Part shown: one piece after another, positions 55,239 to 64,000 of the stretch
Layout: every line of letters starts with the position of its first letter
Numbering within the stretch: the first letter of the stretch is position 1
From: Ceratopteris richardii
Lineage: Eukaryota; Streptophyta; Polypodiopsida; Polypodiales; Pteridaceae
Assembly: GCA_020310875.1 (NCBI GenBank)
Contig: CM035412.1
Coordinates: forward strand, 134,026,773-134,090,772
Length of the DNA stretch: 64,000 nucleotides
Direction: 5' to 3'
The notes under the pieces: model-generated
Seen by the model: the letters and a program-made list of their open reading frames with translations, nothing else
What the model was told of the DNA's origin: nothing
The model's database searches: none
Made by a program: the position numbers and the translations under genes

Positions 55239-56346
55239 GATTCTCTGCTCAAAATCGCGATTTTCACAAATCACGATTTTCAGCTAAAACACGATTTTGT
55301 GAAAAACCCGACTTCCTGCTCAAAATCGCGATTCTCACAAATCACGATTTTCAGCAAAAAATACGATTTTGAGAAAAACACGATTCTGTGGAAAAACACG
55401 ATTCTCTAAAACACGATTCTGTGCTCAAAATCGCGATTTTCACAAATCACGATTTTCAGCAAAAAAACACGATTTTGTGAAAAACACGACTTTCTGCTCA
55501 AAATCGCAATTCTCACAAATCACGATTTTCAGCCAAAAATACGATTTTGAGAAAAACACGATTCTGTGGGACAAAATCGCGATTTTCAAGTCAAAAACAC
55601 GATTTTGAGAAAACACGAATTTCAGTCAAAAACACGATTTTGTGAATCACGATTCTCTGGGTCAAAATCGCGATTTTCAGAAACACGATTTTGTGATCAA
55701 CATCGCGATTTTCAGAAACACGATTTTGTGATCAACATCGCGATTTTCAGAAACACGATTTTGTGATCAACATCGCGATTTTCAGAAACACGATTTTGTG
55801 ATCAACATCGCGATTCTCTGAAACACGATTTTGTGATCAACATCGCGATTCTCTGAAACACGATTTTGTGATCAACATCGCGATTTTCAGAAACACGATT
55901 TTGTGATCAACATCGCGATTTTTAGAAACACGATTTTGTGATCAACATCGCGATTTTCAAATCACGATTTTCTGCTCAAAATCGCGATTTTCAAAAACAC
56001 GATTTTGTGCTCAACATCGCGATTTTTTTTTACTTCACAGCATCGCGATTTTCAGAAAGTTCACAAAATCGCGATTTTCTCCAAAGGTCCTGTTTGCCTG
56101 TTTTGACCCCCAGGAGCCTGATTTGACATAACTTTCTCATCCAAAGTCCATTTTTTGAGCTCTATAGCTTGTTGGAAAGCTCGTTTCAAATCCTACACGA
56201 TCTCAACTGTTTTTTTCAAGAATAATGCATTGATTTTGAGATAGGATAATTTGAAGTTGACCCTCAGGTGGGACTAGGGAACCAAGGGGGCTCTAAAGAA
56301 TTTTGAACCATACCAAAGGGAAAATTTGGATTCTTGACTAAAGCTT
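54762..56346 (+). other. gypsy-C leader
   Basis: About 1.6 kb of untranslated leader. TCATCATCATCATC-type low complexity (54860-54905), a run of 31 A (55207-55237), the repeat array 55081-56080, and then a non-repetitive 270 bases homologous to the gypsy-B leader. The ORFs seen inside the array are repeat translations (NRDF, ARFS words), not genes. Confidence 0.7.
55081..56080 (+). repeat. gypsy-C leader tandem array (ATCGCGATTTTC / CACGATTTTGTG)
   Basis: Alternating words AATCGCGATTTTC and CACGATTTTGTG over 1 kb. From 55684 to about 55965 there are eight units of exactly 35 bp (core AACATCGCGATTTTCAG). Before that, a larger period of about 177 bp is visible (compare 55316-55391 with 55493-55568). 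Both words are self-complementary or nearly so (AAATCGCGATTT; CAC...GTG). Confidence 0.93.
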
Positions 56347-59300
56347 ATGAACCTGAGATCTGGTAGACACTTAGGCAAGGATAAACAAAGCATTAGATCT
56401 TCTGAGGCTAGTGTCAACCATACATCCAAGTCTTGGGCACAACAACTAAGTGGTCATCTTTTACTCAGATCAGACACAAGTGATTCAGAAATGTCTTTTA
56501 GTATGGGAAAACCTGCAGGTGGCTCAGGGACTGCCCATCTACAAACACCGGAAGGTCCCTATAAGACACAGTTGGAATATATTCGGACCAACCAATTAGG
56601 TGCTCGCATCTATGAGGATGGTCTGAGGCGATCAGTGGTCCAACTCAAAAATCCAGATCAATCCTTTGGACTTGAACACCCGGTGGTCAAGTTCGAAGAG
56701 GGTTCATACATTGATAAGGAAGGAACCATGTATGTGGTTACCAACCAACCCGATAGGACCGATGAGTTTGGAAATATCATTCATGAGAATGAGATAGGAG
56801 ACCTAGAACAAGGAAATATAGGACAAGGACCCCAGACTCCTAGAGGCAAGTCAGTTTTGACCCGAGTGATCACTCCAGACTGGATCCCTCAAGACAACAA
56901 AAGCATAGAACTATTTTTGAATAGAGAAACAGAGGAAGCCTTTTGGAGATTCAAGCCAGAACAACCTAGCCAATTGGGCATAGTCATCATCTACGAGTTC
57001 AAGGATCCAGAGATACCAGGAAAGGTTGTCTACCTGGATAACACATCAGAGAAAATTTTCTTGGTAACAGAACATGATAGACATGCATATACTTGGAAGA
57101 ATGAATTGATTTTCCCCCCACCAAGATCCAATGTTTCCCACGGCCTCCAAGGAGTAGGGTCATCCCAAGCTCAGGAAGCCCAGAGAGAAAGAACTAGAGA
57201 GAGACCGGAGGTAAGTTTTGCACACACAGTGGGCAGGAATAGGTCAGGATTTGAACATGAAAGACCTGGAAGAGAGAGATATCAAGCACATAGGCAACAA
57301 AGAGACGATCATGATTTCCCATTGCTTAGACCAAGAGAGCACTCAAGAACCCTTAGACCCTCTCAAGTGGTTAAGACAATGAAGAACTACTTTGATGGAT
57401 TTGGAGATCCTTATGATCATGTGGTGGAGTTCAAACAAGTGCTAAGAGCTGAACAGGTTGAAGACTTGTTCACCCAGTTCGAGGCATTTGGTTTGACTCT
57501 TAAGGGGACTGCCTTAGCTTGGTTTCAACCTCTAAACAGTCGCAACTATAGAGAGATAGGTCAGCTTCTAGAAGAATTCATTGTAGAATTTTCCAAGAGT
57601 GGTATCAGACATAACACATCATCCTTGATCCACAGCTTCAAGCAGACACCCCAAGAAACAGTGCGACTTGCAGGAAGAAGGTTTAGACAGTACTTGGAAA
57701 GATGCCCTGTACCAGAATTACCCACATCAGCCAAACAAGTGGCACTGTTTTTAGATGGCCTATTGAGCACAAAATTAAGGTCATATGTATACTTGAAAGA
57801 GCCTAGATCCATAGAAGAGTGTATACGGATGTGCATTGACATAGAAGACAACTTGGGTGAGGAGTTAGGACTATCCAAACTCTATAAGGACTCTGATAGT
57901 TCTACAAGTCATACCTCTAGAGCCTCCACTGAGATAGATGAGATAGCTGAGCAGGTGGCCAAAAAGCTAGGAGTTCAAAGTAGACAAATGCCAAGGGTCA
58001 CCCCAGTGAAGCGATGTTATGCATGTGGAGGAGATCACATGGCTAATGGTTGCCCGTTGACGACTCAAACCCAAGGAAACCCTAATGCTCTATATTGCAC
58101 CATTGAGAGAAAATACACAAATCATACGGCCCAAGATTGTCCCTATAACAGGCAGGCTGTTAGACAAAATTATCAGCAACCTTACCAGCAGGGTAGGTAT
58201 CAGAATCAGTACCAACAGCCATATTATAGGCCACAACAATATCAACCTCAATACCAGCAGCAATATCAGGCACCATATAGGCCACAACCTGTCTTGGGAA
58301 ACCAACCACCAGCTCCAGCCAACGTGATTCCAGTCAAGTATGCTGTGGGAGAGGAAAATCCAAATAGAGCTTTGGTGCCACTAACCCCATTGATACCAGA
58401 TAATGACTCTCATGCCCATAGTTCAGACTACTCCCATGAAGGTAGTCCACATGCTTATTACACAGAGTCATCTGAACATAGTGAGATTTACTCGTATCAA
58501 TATGAGGCACCGCCTATGGAGCAAAATTGGGAGCCAGAATACTCCAATGTCATGTACACAAATCCTAACCCTAGGCCCCAATTGAGACAAATGAGACCAC
58601 AAGCCCCTAGAGGATCTTGTTTCAGATGTCATGGTGACCATTTCATTCGTGACTGTCCCCACCCACCATCTCCGAGTCAAGGACAGGCTATCACAATACA
58701 GGCTTTTTGTCCTGATTGTGGCAAAGACCATCTCCCCAGAGATTGTCCAAGAAACCCCTCTAGTGCACCCAAGATTACACCCATTAATGTGGTAGGCTTA
58801 GTGGCAGATCCAAGTTCAAGTAGTAGCAATGTGGCTCCTATACAAGCTGTCACTAGAGCACAAGCCTTAAAACAGGATAAACCAGTAGAACAATCAGAGT
58901 CGAGTGAATCGGGAGAGCCTAGTAAGAGGAAAACAAGAACATGGAAGGATACCAGAGAGAAGGCCAATCGCAAGTGGAATAAAAAGTTATCGGAACTAGA
59001 AGAAAGCTTAAAAGAAGCGAAAACAAAAATAGAAGACATTGCATCTCAAAGCCCCTCGCATGCCGAAACTCCATCCACTCCACCTCATCCCACCCCACCA
59101 CCCATTGTAAATAGACCGCAACCAGGGTCTGTTCTTGCAGATCCAACCCCAGAAGGCTTGGACATGATGTTCAAGGCCTACCAGGCTCGACTTCAAGAAG
59201 GGCCTACAGCGGCAAACCTAGACAAGAGTTACCCTAGAGCAGATTTAGAGATTGAACGGATGAAAATGTGCATGAAAATGGTAGAACAAGCTCAAGCCAT

Positions 59301-62300
59301 ACTTGAGACTAGTCAAAAGTTCAATCAGACAAACTCTATCAAATCGGATTTGCATTTCCAGGGCTTACTAGAACGATTAGAGCAGTTGGTAAACAAACCA
59401 CAAGTTTCTCTACCTCCACAGGCTCAACCAGTTATTGAAAGAGGAAGCTCACCACCAAGGGGAGCTTATGTTCCTAATTCCACGGATGCTGGAATACCTC
59501 CTTCTATTCAACAGTACTCTCAAGAGTTCTTGCGGGAAATACAAGAGGAGAAATGGGCCAAGGAGAAGGGTAATTCCCCTCCTATTCCTGAGATTGATGA
59601 TCTTCATGATCAATTTCCCCAAGACATTCCATCTATTTACGAAGATGAAGCAGAACAAGAAGACGAAAGATTAGATTTTGAATCTAATACCTTAGAAGAA
59701 CTGCCTCAATTTCCAGGCCCATGGGAATCTGAATCACTCCAGATTAGAGCTCCCACAATACTAGTAAGAAATGAAGACTCAGTGGTTCTAAGGAACACGG
59801 ATGTCGTGAAGAACACTAAGGTTCAGTGTCATCTCACTGTAGAAGAGTTGCTCAAAGCAAAACCTGAGTTATGGAATCATGTGAAGGATCAGGTCCCAGA
59901 ACTTGAGTCCAATATGCCAAAAGCAGGCTCTAAGCAAAGGGTACCAGAGATACCTCTAGACAAAATAGGGGACATGTGTGAGGGTGAAGAAGGTAATACT
60001 TATCTTCCAATCACCTACCAAGGTTACACAACCAAAGCAATCATAGATTCAGGTGCTGGTGTTGCTATTGCGACCACCTCCTTGTGGAAGCAATGGGGCA
60101 AGCCCACATTAAGACCAACTAGAATGAAGCTTCAAATGGCTGACGGTCATTTTGAAAGACCTCTAGGATTGCTAGAAAGGATCACTCTAACCACTTGTGG
60201 TGTAGAGTTTGAGCACACATTTGCTATATGTGACTTTGAGAAAAATAATGTCTATGAGATGATCCTAGGAAGACCCTTCCTACGACAATTGCAAATAGTA
60301 CAGGATTGGGGAACTAACTCCTTGTACTTACAGCACTTAGGGGTTACCACCAAGGTCAATTTGAAGGATTACACCTTCAGAGATGTACCACCCCTACAGT
60401 GGAATTCTATCCACAAAGTGAAAGAAGATTCCATCTCTGTGCATTCTGAAAGTTCACCTGATCCATCATGGCTGCATGAAGATACTCATTTGTGGATGTG
60501 CAAAGTCGCAAAGGAAGAGGAAAAACGTTTAAAGGCAAGGGAAGAAGGAACTTCACTAGGAGATAGACTAGTTAGAGACCCAGCCTACACACCGATGATC
60601 TTTCCAGATGAGGAGTTTGAGCCTCATGGCTGGCCAGAAATCTTAGCCACCATGGACATTGCTGTCAATGAGGAACAGTGGACACCTCATTGTGATGAGG
60701 AGGGTTATGATATCTCAGTGTTCATGTTTCAACCCTTGCTAGAAGAATGTGACCCTAGTGATGTCATAGAAGAAGAAGAGAATGACGATGATCTGGAGTC
60801 TATTGTGATGGATAGTTGCTTTAACTCAGAGCAGCACTATTTAGAAGATATAGGAGTGTTCACCCAGAAAGAAGAAGAACCTCTCACAAGTATTAAAACA
60901 GTAAACTCAAAGGATGGAAGTGAGAGTAGTCAAAAGAAAAAGAAAAGAAAAGCAGTGAAACAAGAAAAGGAGGAATCATTGTTTGAAGTACCAGAAAACT
61001 TCAAGAAATATGAAGTTGACGACCGCAAAATTTTGGTACGAATGCCTAAGAGAGAGGCCATCATAGGAGAATCATATGATAATAAAGAAAAGACCAAGAA
61101 GATTGTAGTGACCATTGAAGAGAACGAAGAGAGATGCACATATATAGGAGATGACCTAAGTGCAAGAGAAGAAATGGAGCTCATAGCTCTATTAAGGGAA
61201 TATAGGGATGTGTTTGCATGGCACTATAGAGACTTGAAAGGGGTAGATCCAAGAATTTGCTCTCATACTATCCCCATGACTGCTGATGCTAAGCCCACCA
61301 AACAGAAGCCCTACACATATAATGATACCTATGCAGCCAAAATCAAAGAAGAAATTGATAGGTTGATTGAGGCTGGATTCATCTATGAGATTGAGCATAC
61401 CGAATGGGTGTCCCCCATTGTTGTGGTACCCAAGAAGAACGGGAAGTTGCGAGTGTGTATTAACCTTAAAAAAGTTAATGCCGCTACGATTAGAGATAGT
61501 TATCCACTTCCAATCACAGAACACCTATTGGAGCGTGTTGCAGGCAAGGAAGTTTATAGCTTCCTTGATGGATTTTCATCTTACAATCAAGTAGCCATTG
61601 CCCCAGAAGATCAACACAAAACAGCTTTTGCTACAGAGTGGGGAATCTTTGCATTTCGGGTGATGCCATTTGGGCTCACCAATGCACCTGCAACATTCCA
61701 AAGGCTCATGTGTCATGTCTTCAAAGAGTTCTTGCGAAAGAGCTTAGAAGTGTATGTGGATGATTTATGTGCTCATTCCCAAGAAAGAAGGGTTCACATC
61801 CCTGAACTCAGACAAATCTTCAACAAGTGTAGAGAATATCGAGTGTGTCTGAACCCAGAAAAGTGTGTGTTCATGGTGCGTCAAGGTAAAATCCTCGGTC
61901 ATATTGTTTCTAAGAATGGAATCTCAACGGATGAAGATAAGGTACGAGCCATAGCGGAGCTGCCAAGGCCAAGGAATGTTAAAGAGGTACAAGCCTTTAT
62001 GGGCCATTGTGGATATTACCGTAGGTTTATCCACATGTACGCGATCATAGCTAGACCCCTTTATGCCTTGTTGTCTAATTTTGAGTGGAACGACGAATGC
62101 GAGAATTCTTTCAATGAACTGAAGAAACGTTTGTGCACAGCACCAATACTGACCACTCCTGATTGGAATAAACCATTCCATGTCCATGTGGATGCATCCA
62201 ATCATGCCATAGGATGTGTGCTGGCACAACCCACAGGTGAAGGGAATTTAGATTTGCCCATAGCATATGCTAGTAGACAACTAAACCCAGCCGAAAGAAA

Positions 62301-64000
62301 TTATACCACCACCGAGCGAGAAGGGTTAGGCATGGTATATGCTGTAAAGAAGTTTAGACACTATTTATTGGCCAACAAGTTCAAGTTCTTCACTGATCAT
62401 CAAGCATTGTTATATTTGGTCAATAAACCTTGCAATACTGGACGCTTAGTAAGATGGTTCCTCTTACTAATGGAGTATGACTTTGAAGTTGTTGTCAGGA
62501 AAGGTAGAACCCACCTTCGGGCAGATCACCTTTCTCGCATTACTTCAGGAGAGTCACCACAAGGAGTGTCTGATGAACTACCTGATGCTTACCTGTTCAA
62601 TTTGGAAGTTGTTCCTAAATGGGCAAATAAGTTGGTACCAGTCCTAACCTTCAGCCCTGCAAATAAGAATGTGAAAACATCACAAGAAGAAATTGTAAAA
62701 TCACAAAAATATCACATATTGGCAGGAAGCATGTACAAACAAGATACTGAGGGTGTATTAGCTTGTTGTGTCGAGGATGATGAACATAGTAGTTGGTTGC
62801 AGCAAGCTCATGAGGGATTGCTAGGAAATCACTATTCTAAACAACGAACATTGCAGAATTTGAAACGTTTAGGAGTGTATTGGCCTAGCATGGACAAAGA
62901 AATACATGAGTGGATCAAGAATTGTCCAATGTGTAGAGAGAAACCACCAGTGGAGCATGCGACCCTTTATCAAGTATCATTAATTCCAGATTGGAGTACT
63001 CCATTGGTAGAGTTTATGAGATCGGGAAGATTACCCAAAGAGGCTAGTCTAGCAAGAAGACGAAATATGGAGCAAGAGGCTCAAGGCTATGCCTTAGTAG
63101 GAGAAAACCTATACCGAAGAGGTAAAGATGGTTACTTAAGACTGTGCGTTCATGAATCAGACTATTTAAGGGTCTTAGAGACTGCACACAGTGGTGTTGC
63201 AGGTGGACATTTTGGCCCTGACCGAGTGATTAAAACCATTCTATTCTCAGGACTTTGGTGGCCCACTCTTCATATGGATGCACATACCTATGTGAAGAAA
63301 TGTGACACATGCCAACGTGCACAATATCCAGTGAGAAAAGACGAGATGCCCTTGAGGCCAATGATGGGAGGACGTGCATTTTCGAAGTGGGGCATAGACT
63401 TCATAGGTCCTATTAACCCCCCAGCTAGAAACTCCCATGCAGAATACATCATTGTAGCCACAGATTACCTTACAAAGTGGGTAGAAGTCAAAGCCACAAC
63501 AAAGAATGATGCTCAGACTATGGCTAAGTTCTTATTCGAGAATGTGTTCACGAGATATGGACTACCAATAGAGTTGGTGAGCGATAGAGGCACACACTTC
63601 TTGAATGAAGTCATTGAAAATCTTCTCCAAGAATTCTTGGTGATACATAAGAAATCCGCCCCCTATCATCCACAAGCCAACGGACAAGCCGAGAGTACCA
63701 ATAAGATCCTCTGTAACGTATTGACAAAATTGGTAAATAATAAACGCTCTGATTGGGACAAACAACTTCATCATGCTGTTTGGGCTTATCGAGTTGCCTA
63801 CAAAACGGTACTCAACGCCACCCCATTTCAGATGGTCTTCGGACAGAACGCTGTGCTACCATTAGATTTCTTAATCCCTGCCTTAAAAATAGCACAAGAG
63901 TATGAGTGGAATGGGCATGAATTGTCCTCTAGGATCTTTGATCTCGAACGCTTGGGTGAAACGAGGCTACGAGCGGCAGCAGGCATCTACGCTGCAAAGA
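56347..64000 (+). CDS. gag-pol: gypsy-C gag-pro-pol polyprotein, 2551 codons, incomplete at right edge
   Basis: ATG 56347 (MNLRSGRH) lies 1.6 kb after the PBS. Gag core MKNYFDGFGDPYDHVVEF is at about residues 345-450. Zinc knuckles are CYACGGDHMANGCP (557), a degenerate YCTIERKYTNHTAQDC, CFRCHGDHFIRDCP and CPDCGKDHLPRDCP. Protease DSGAGVA is at 1234. RT carries [31 protein letters not shown] and the active site YVDD (1803-1806). RNase H HVDASNHAIG is near 1948. Two consecutive HHCC zinc modules follow (H2155, H2162, C2193, C2196 and H2281, H2288, C2319, C2322). The integrase core has D2351 (GIDFIGP), D2413 (VSDRGTHF) and E2449 (GQAESTNK). All catalytic residues are present. Expressed from the LTR, probably as a single polyprotein. 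Confidence 0.93.
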   Translation, partial: MNLRSGRHLGKDKQSIRSSEASVNHTSKSWAQQLSGHLLLRSDTSDSEMSFSMGKPAGGSGTAHLQTPEGPYKTQLEYIRTNQLGARIYEDGLRRSVVQLKNPDQSFGLEHPVVKFEEGSYIDKEGTMYVVTNQPDRTDEFGNIIHENEIGDLEQGNIGQGPQTPRGKSVLTRVITPDWIPQDNKSIELFLNRETEEAFWRFKPEQPSQLGIVIIYEFKDPEIPGKVVYLDNTSEKIFLVTEHDRHAYTWKNELIFPPPRSNVSHGLQGVGSSQAQEAQRERTRERPEVSFAHTVGRNRSGFEHERPGRERYQAHRQQRDDHDFPLLRPREHSRTLRPSQVVKTMKNYFDGFGDPYDHVVEFKQVLRAEQVEDLFTQFEAFGLTLKGTALAWFQPLNSRNYREIGQLLEEFIVEFSKSGIRHNTSSLIHSFKQTPQETVRLAGRRFRQYLERCPVPELPTSAKQVALFLDGLLSTKLRSYVYLKEPRSIEECIRMCIDIEDNLGEELGLSKLYKDSDSSTSHTSRASTEIDEIAEQVAKKLGVQSRQMPRVTPVKRCYACGGDHMANGCPLTTQTQGNPNALYCTIERKYTNHTAQDCPYNRQAVRQNYQQPYQQGRYQNQYQQPYYRPQQYQPQYQQQYQAPYRPQPVLGNQPPAPANVIPVKYAVGEENPNRALVPLTPLIPDNDSHAHSSDYSHEGSPHAYYTESSEHSEIYSYQYEAPPMEQNWEPEYSNVMYTNPNPRPQLRQMRPQAPRGSCFRCHGDHFIRDCPHPPSPSQGQAITIQAFCPDCGKDHLPRDCPRNPSSAPKITPINVVGLVADPSSSSSNVAPIQAVTRAQALKQDKPVEQSESSESGEPSKRKTRTWKDTREKANRKWNKKLSELEESLKEAKTKIEDIASQSPSHAETPSTPPHPTPPPIVNRPQPGSVLADPTPEGLDMMFKAYQARLQEGPTAANLDKSYPRADLEIERMKMCMKMVEQAQAILETSQKFNQTNSIKSDLHFQGLLERLEQLVNKPQVSLPPQAQPVIERGSSPPRGAYVPNSTDAGIPPSIQQYSQEFLREIQEEKWAKEKGNSPPIPEIDDLHDQFPQDIPSIYEDEAEQEDERLDFESNTLEELPQFPGPWESESLQIRAPTILVRNEDSVVLRNTDVVKNTKVQCHLTVEELLKAKPELWNHVKDQVPELESNMPKAGSKQRVPEIPLDKIGDMCEGEEGNTYLPITYQGYTTKAIIDSGAGVAIATTSLWKQWGKPTLRPTRMKLQMADGHFERPLGLLERITLTTCGVEFEHTFAICDFEKNNVYEMILGRPFLRQLQIVQDWGTNSLYLQHLGVTTKVNLKDYTFRDVPPLQWNSIHKVKEDSISVHSESSPDPSWLHEDTHLWMCKVAKEEEKRLKAREEGTSLGDRLVRDPAYTPMIFPDEEFEPHGWPEILATMDIAVNEEQWTPHCDEEGYDISVFMFQPLLEECDPSDVIEEEENDDDLESIVMDSCFNSEQHYLEDIGVFTQKEEEPLTSIKTVNSKDGSESSQKKKKRKAVKQEKEESLFEVPENFKKYEVDDRKILVRMPKREAIIGESYDNKEKTKKIVVTIEENEERCTYIGDDLSAREEMELIALLREYRDVFAWHYRDLKGVDPRICSHTIPMTADAKPTKQKPYTYNDTYAAKIKEEIDRLIEAGFIYEIEHTEWVSPIVVVPKKNGKLRVCINLKKVNAATIRDSYPLPITEHLLERVAGKEVYSFLDGFSSYNQVAIAPEDQHKTAFATEWGIFAFRVMPFGLTNAPATFQRLMCHVFKEFLRKSLEVYVDDLCAHSQERRVHIPELRQIFNKCREYRVCLNPEKCVFMVRQGKILGHIVSKNGISTDEDKVRAIAELPRPRNVKEVQAFMGHCGYYRRFIHMYAIIARPLYALLSNFEWNDECENSFNELKKRLCTAPILTTPDWNKPFHVHVDASNHAIGCVLAQPTGEGNLDLPIAYASRQLNPAERNYTTTEREGLGMVYAVKKFRHYLLANKFKFFTDHQALLYLVNKPCNTGRLVRWFLLLMEYDFEVVVRKGRTHLRADHLSRITSGESPQGVSDELPDAYLFNLEVVPKWANKLVPVLTFSPANKNVKTSQEEIVKSQKYHILAGSMYKQDTEGVLACCVEDDEHSSWLQQAHEGLLGNHYSKQRTLQNLKRLGVYWPSMDKEIHEWIKNCPMCREKPPVEHATLYQVSLIPDWSTPLVEFMRSGRLPKEASLARRRNMEQEAQGYALVGENLYRRGKDGYLRLCVHESDYLRVLETAHSGVAGGHFGPDRVIKTILFSGLWWPTLHMDAHTYVKKCDTCQRAQYPVRKDEMPLRPMMGGRAFSKWGIDFIGPINPPARNSHAEYIIVATDYLTKWVEVKATTKNDAQTMAKFLFENVFTRYGLPIELVSDRGTHFLNEVIENLLQEFLVIHKKSAPYHPQANGQAESTNKILCNVLTKLVNNKRSDWDKQLHHAVWAYRVAYKTVLNATPFQMVFGQNAVLPLDFLIPALKIAQEYEWNGHELSSRIFDLERLGETRLRAAAGIYAAK

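Larger units (their letters stand above)
54257..64000 (+). mobile_element. gypsy-C, Athila-like element with intact gag-pol, open at window end
   Basis: 5' LTR, perfect Asp-type PBS, a 1.6-kb leader packed with TCGCGA-containing repeats, and a gag-pol ORF without any stop from 56347 to the window edge. It looks like the youngest family member here. Its 3' half and target duplication (candidate AATAG at 54252-54256) are outside the window. Confidence 0.9.

Noticed and set aside
57561-59196. Minus-strand and alternate-frame ORFs within gypsy-C gag
   Set aside because: Shadows of the continuous gag-pol frame, which contains the recognisable domains.

Overview
The window looks like nuclear DNA from a land plant with a large, repeat-dense genome. 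The evidence is Ty1/copia and Ty3/gypsy LTR retrotransposons of plant type, with primer-binding sites (PBS) for initiator-Met and Asp-type tRNAs, a chromovirus with a chromodomain, and Tat/Athila-like elements with extra ORFs. I recognise no host protein gene, rRNA or functional tRNA. The species cannot be named; a non-angiosperm vascular plant (fern or gymnosperm) is only a guess. Nearly all 64 kb is retrotransposons nested in one another. Names such as 'copia-1' or 'gypsy-C' are local labels.

Left part (1-24096). A minus-strand copia element, copia-2 (LTR at 23062-24096), is the oldest layer. Its gag is split by a Tat-like gypsy element, gypsy-A (12796-22073, minus, two 531-bp LTRs). Its RT is cut by the LTR of another minus-strand element, copia-3 (LTR 9269-10736, interior 1-2457 running off the left edge). 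Copia-3 is in turn split exactly at its LTR/PBS junction by copia-1 (2458-9265, plus), which has a perfect ATATG target duplication and LTRs about 1.7% diverged.

Middle (24097-31229). About 1 kb of unique sequence holds a possible LINE endonuclease remnant. Then comes an old, internally deleted copia element (copia-4, 25090-30223, minus) and a copia gag pseudogene.

Right part (31230-64000). Four LTRs of one Athila-like family with a tRNA-Asp PBS lie here. They belong to gypsy-D (31230, decayed, split by the chromovirus gypsy-E at 33727-40546), gypsy-B (42075, gag-pro only), gypsy-F (49289, minus strand, inserted in gypsy-B gag) and gypsy-C (54257 to the right edge). Gypsy-C carries an uninterrupted gag-pro-RT-RNaseH-integrase frame of 2551 codons that is still open at the window end. 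Gypsy-F carries a 1440-aa ORF of unknown function. Taken together these suggest a very large element: LTR, about 1.6 kb leader full of tandem repeats, one giant gag-pol ORF, a sense extra ORF encoding a coiled-coil protein, LTR.

Points most worth a second look are the duplicated HHCC zinc module in the gypsy-C integrase, the 1440-aa ORF and its gypsy-A counterpart, the unrelated TCGCGA-centred tandem arrays in the leaders of sibling elements, and the tRNA-like sequences abutting both LTRs of gypsy-A. All family assignments are by eye from motifs; no database search was run.
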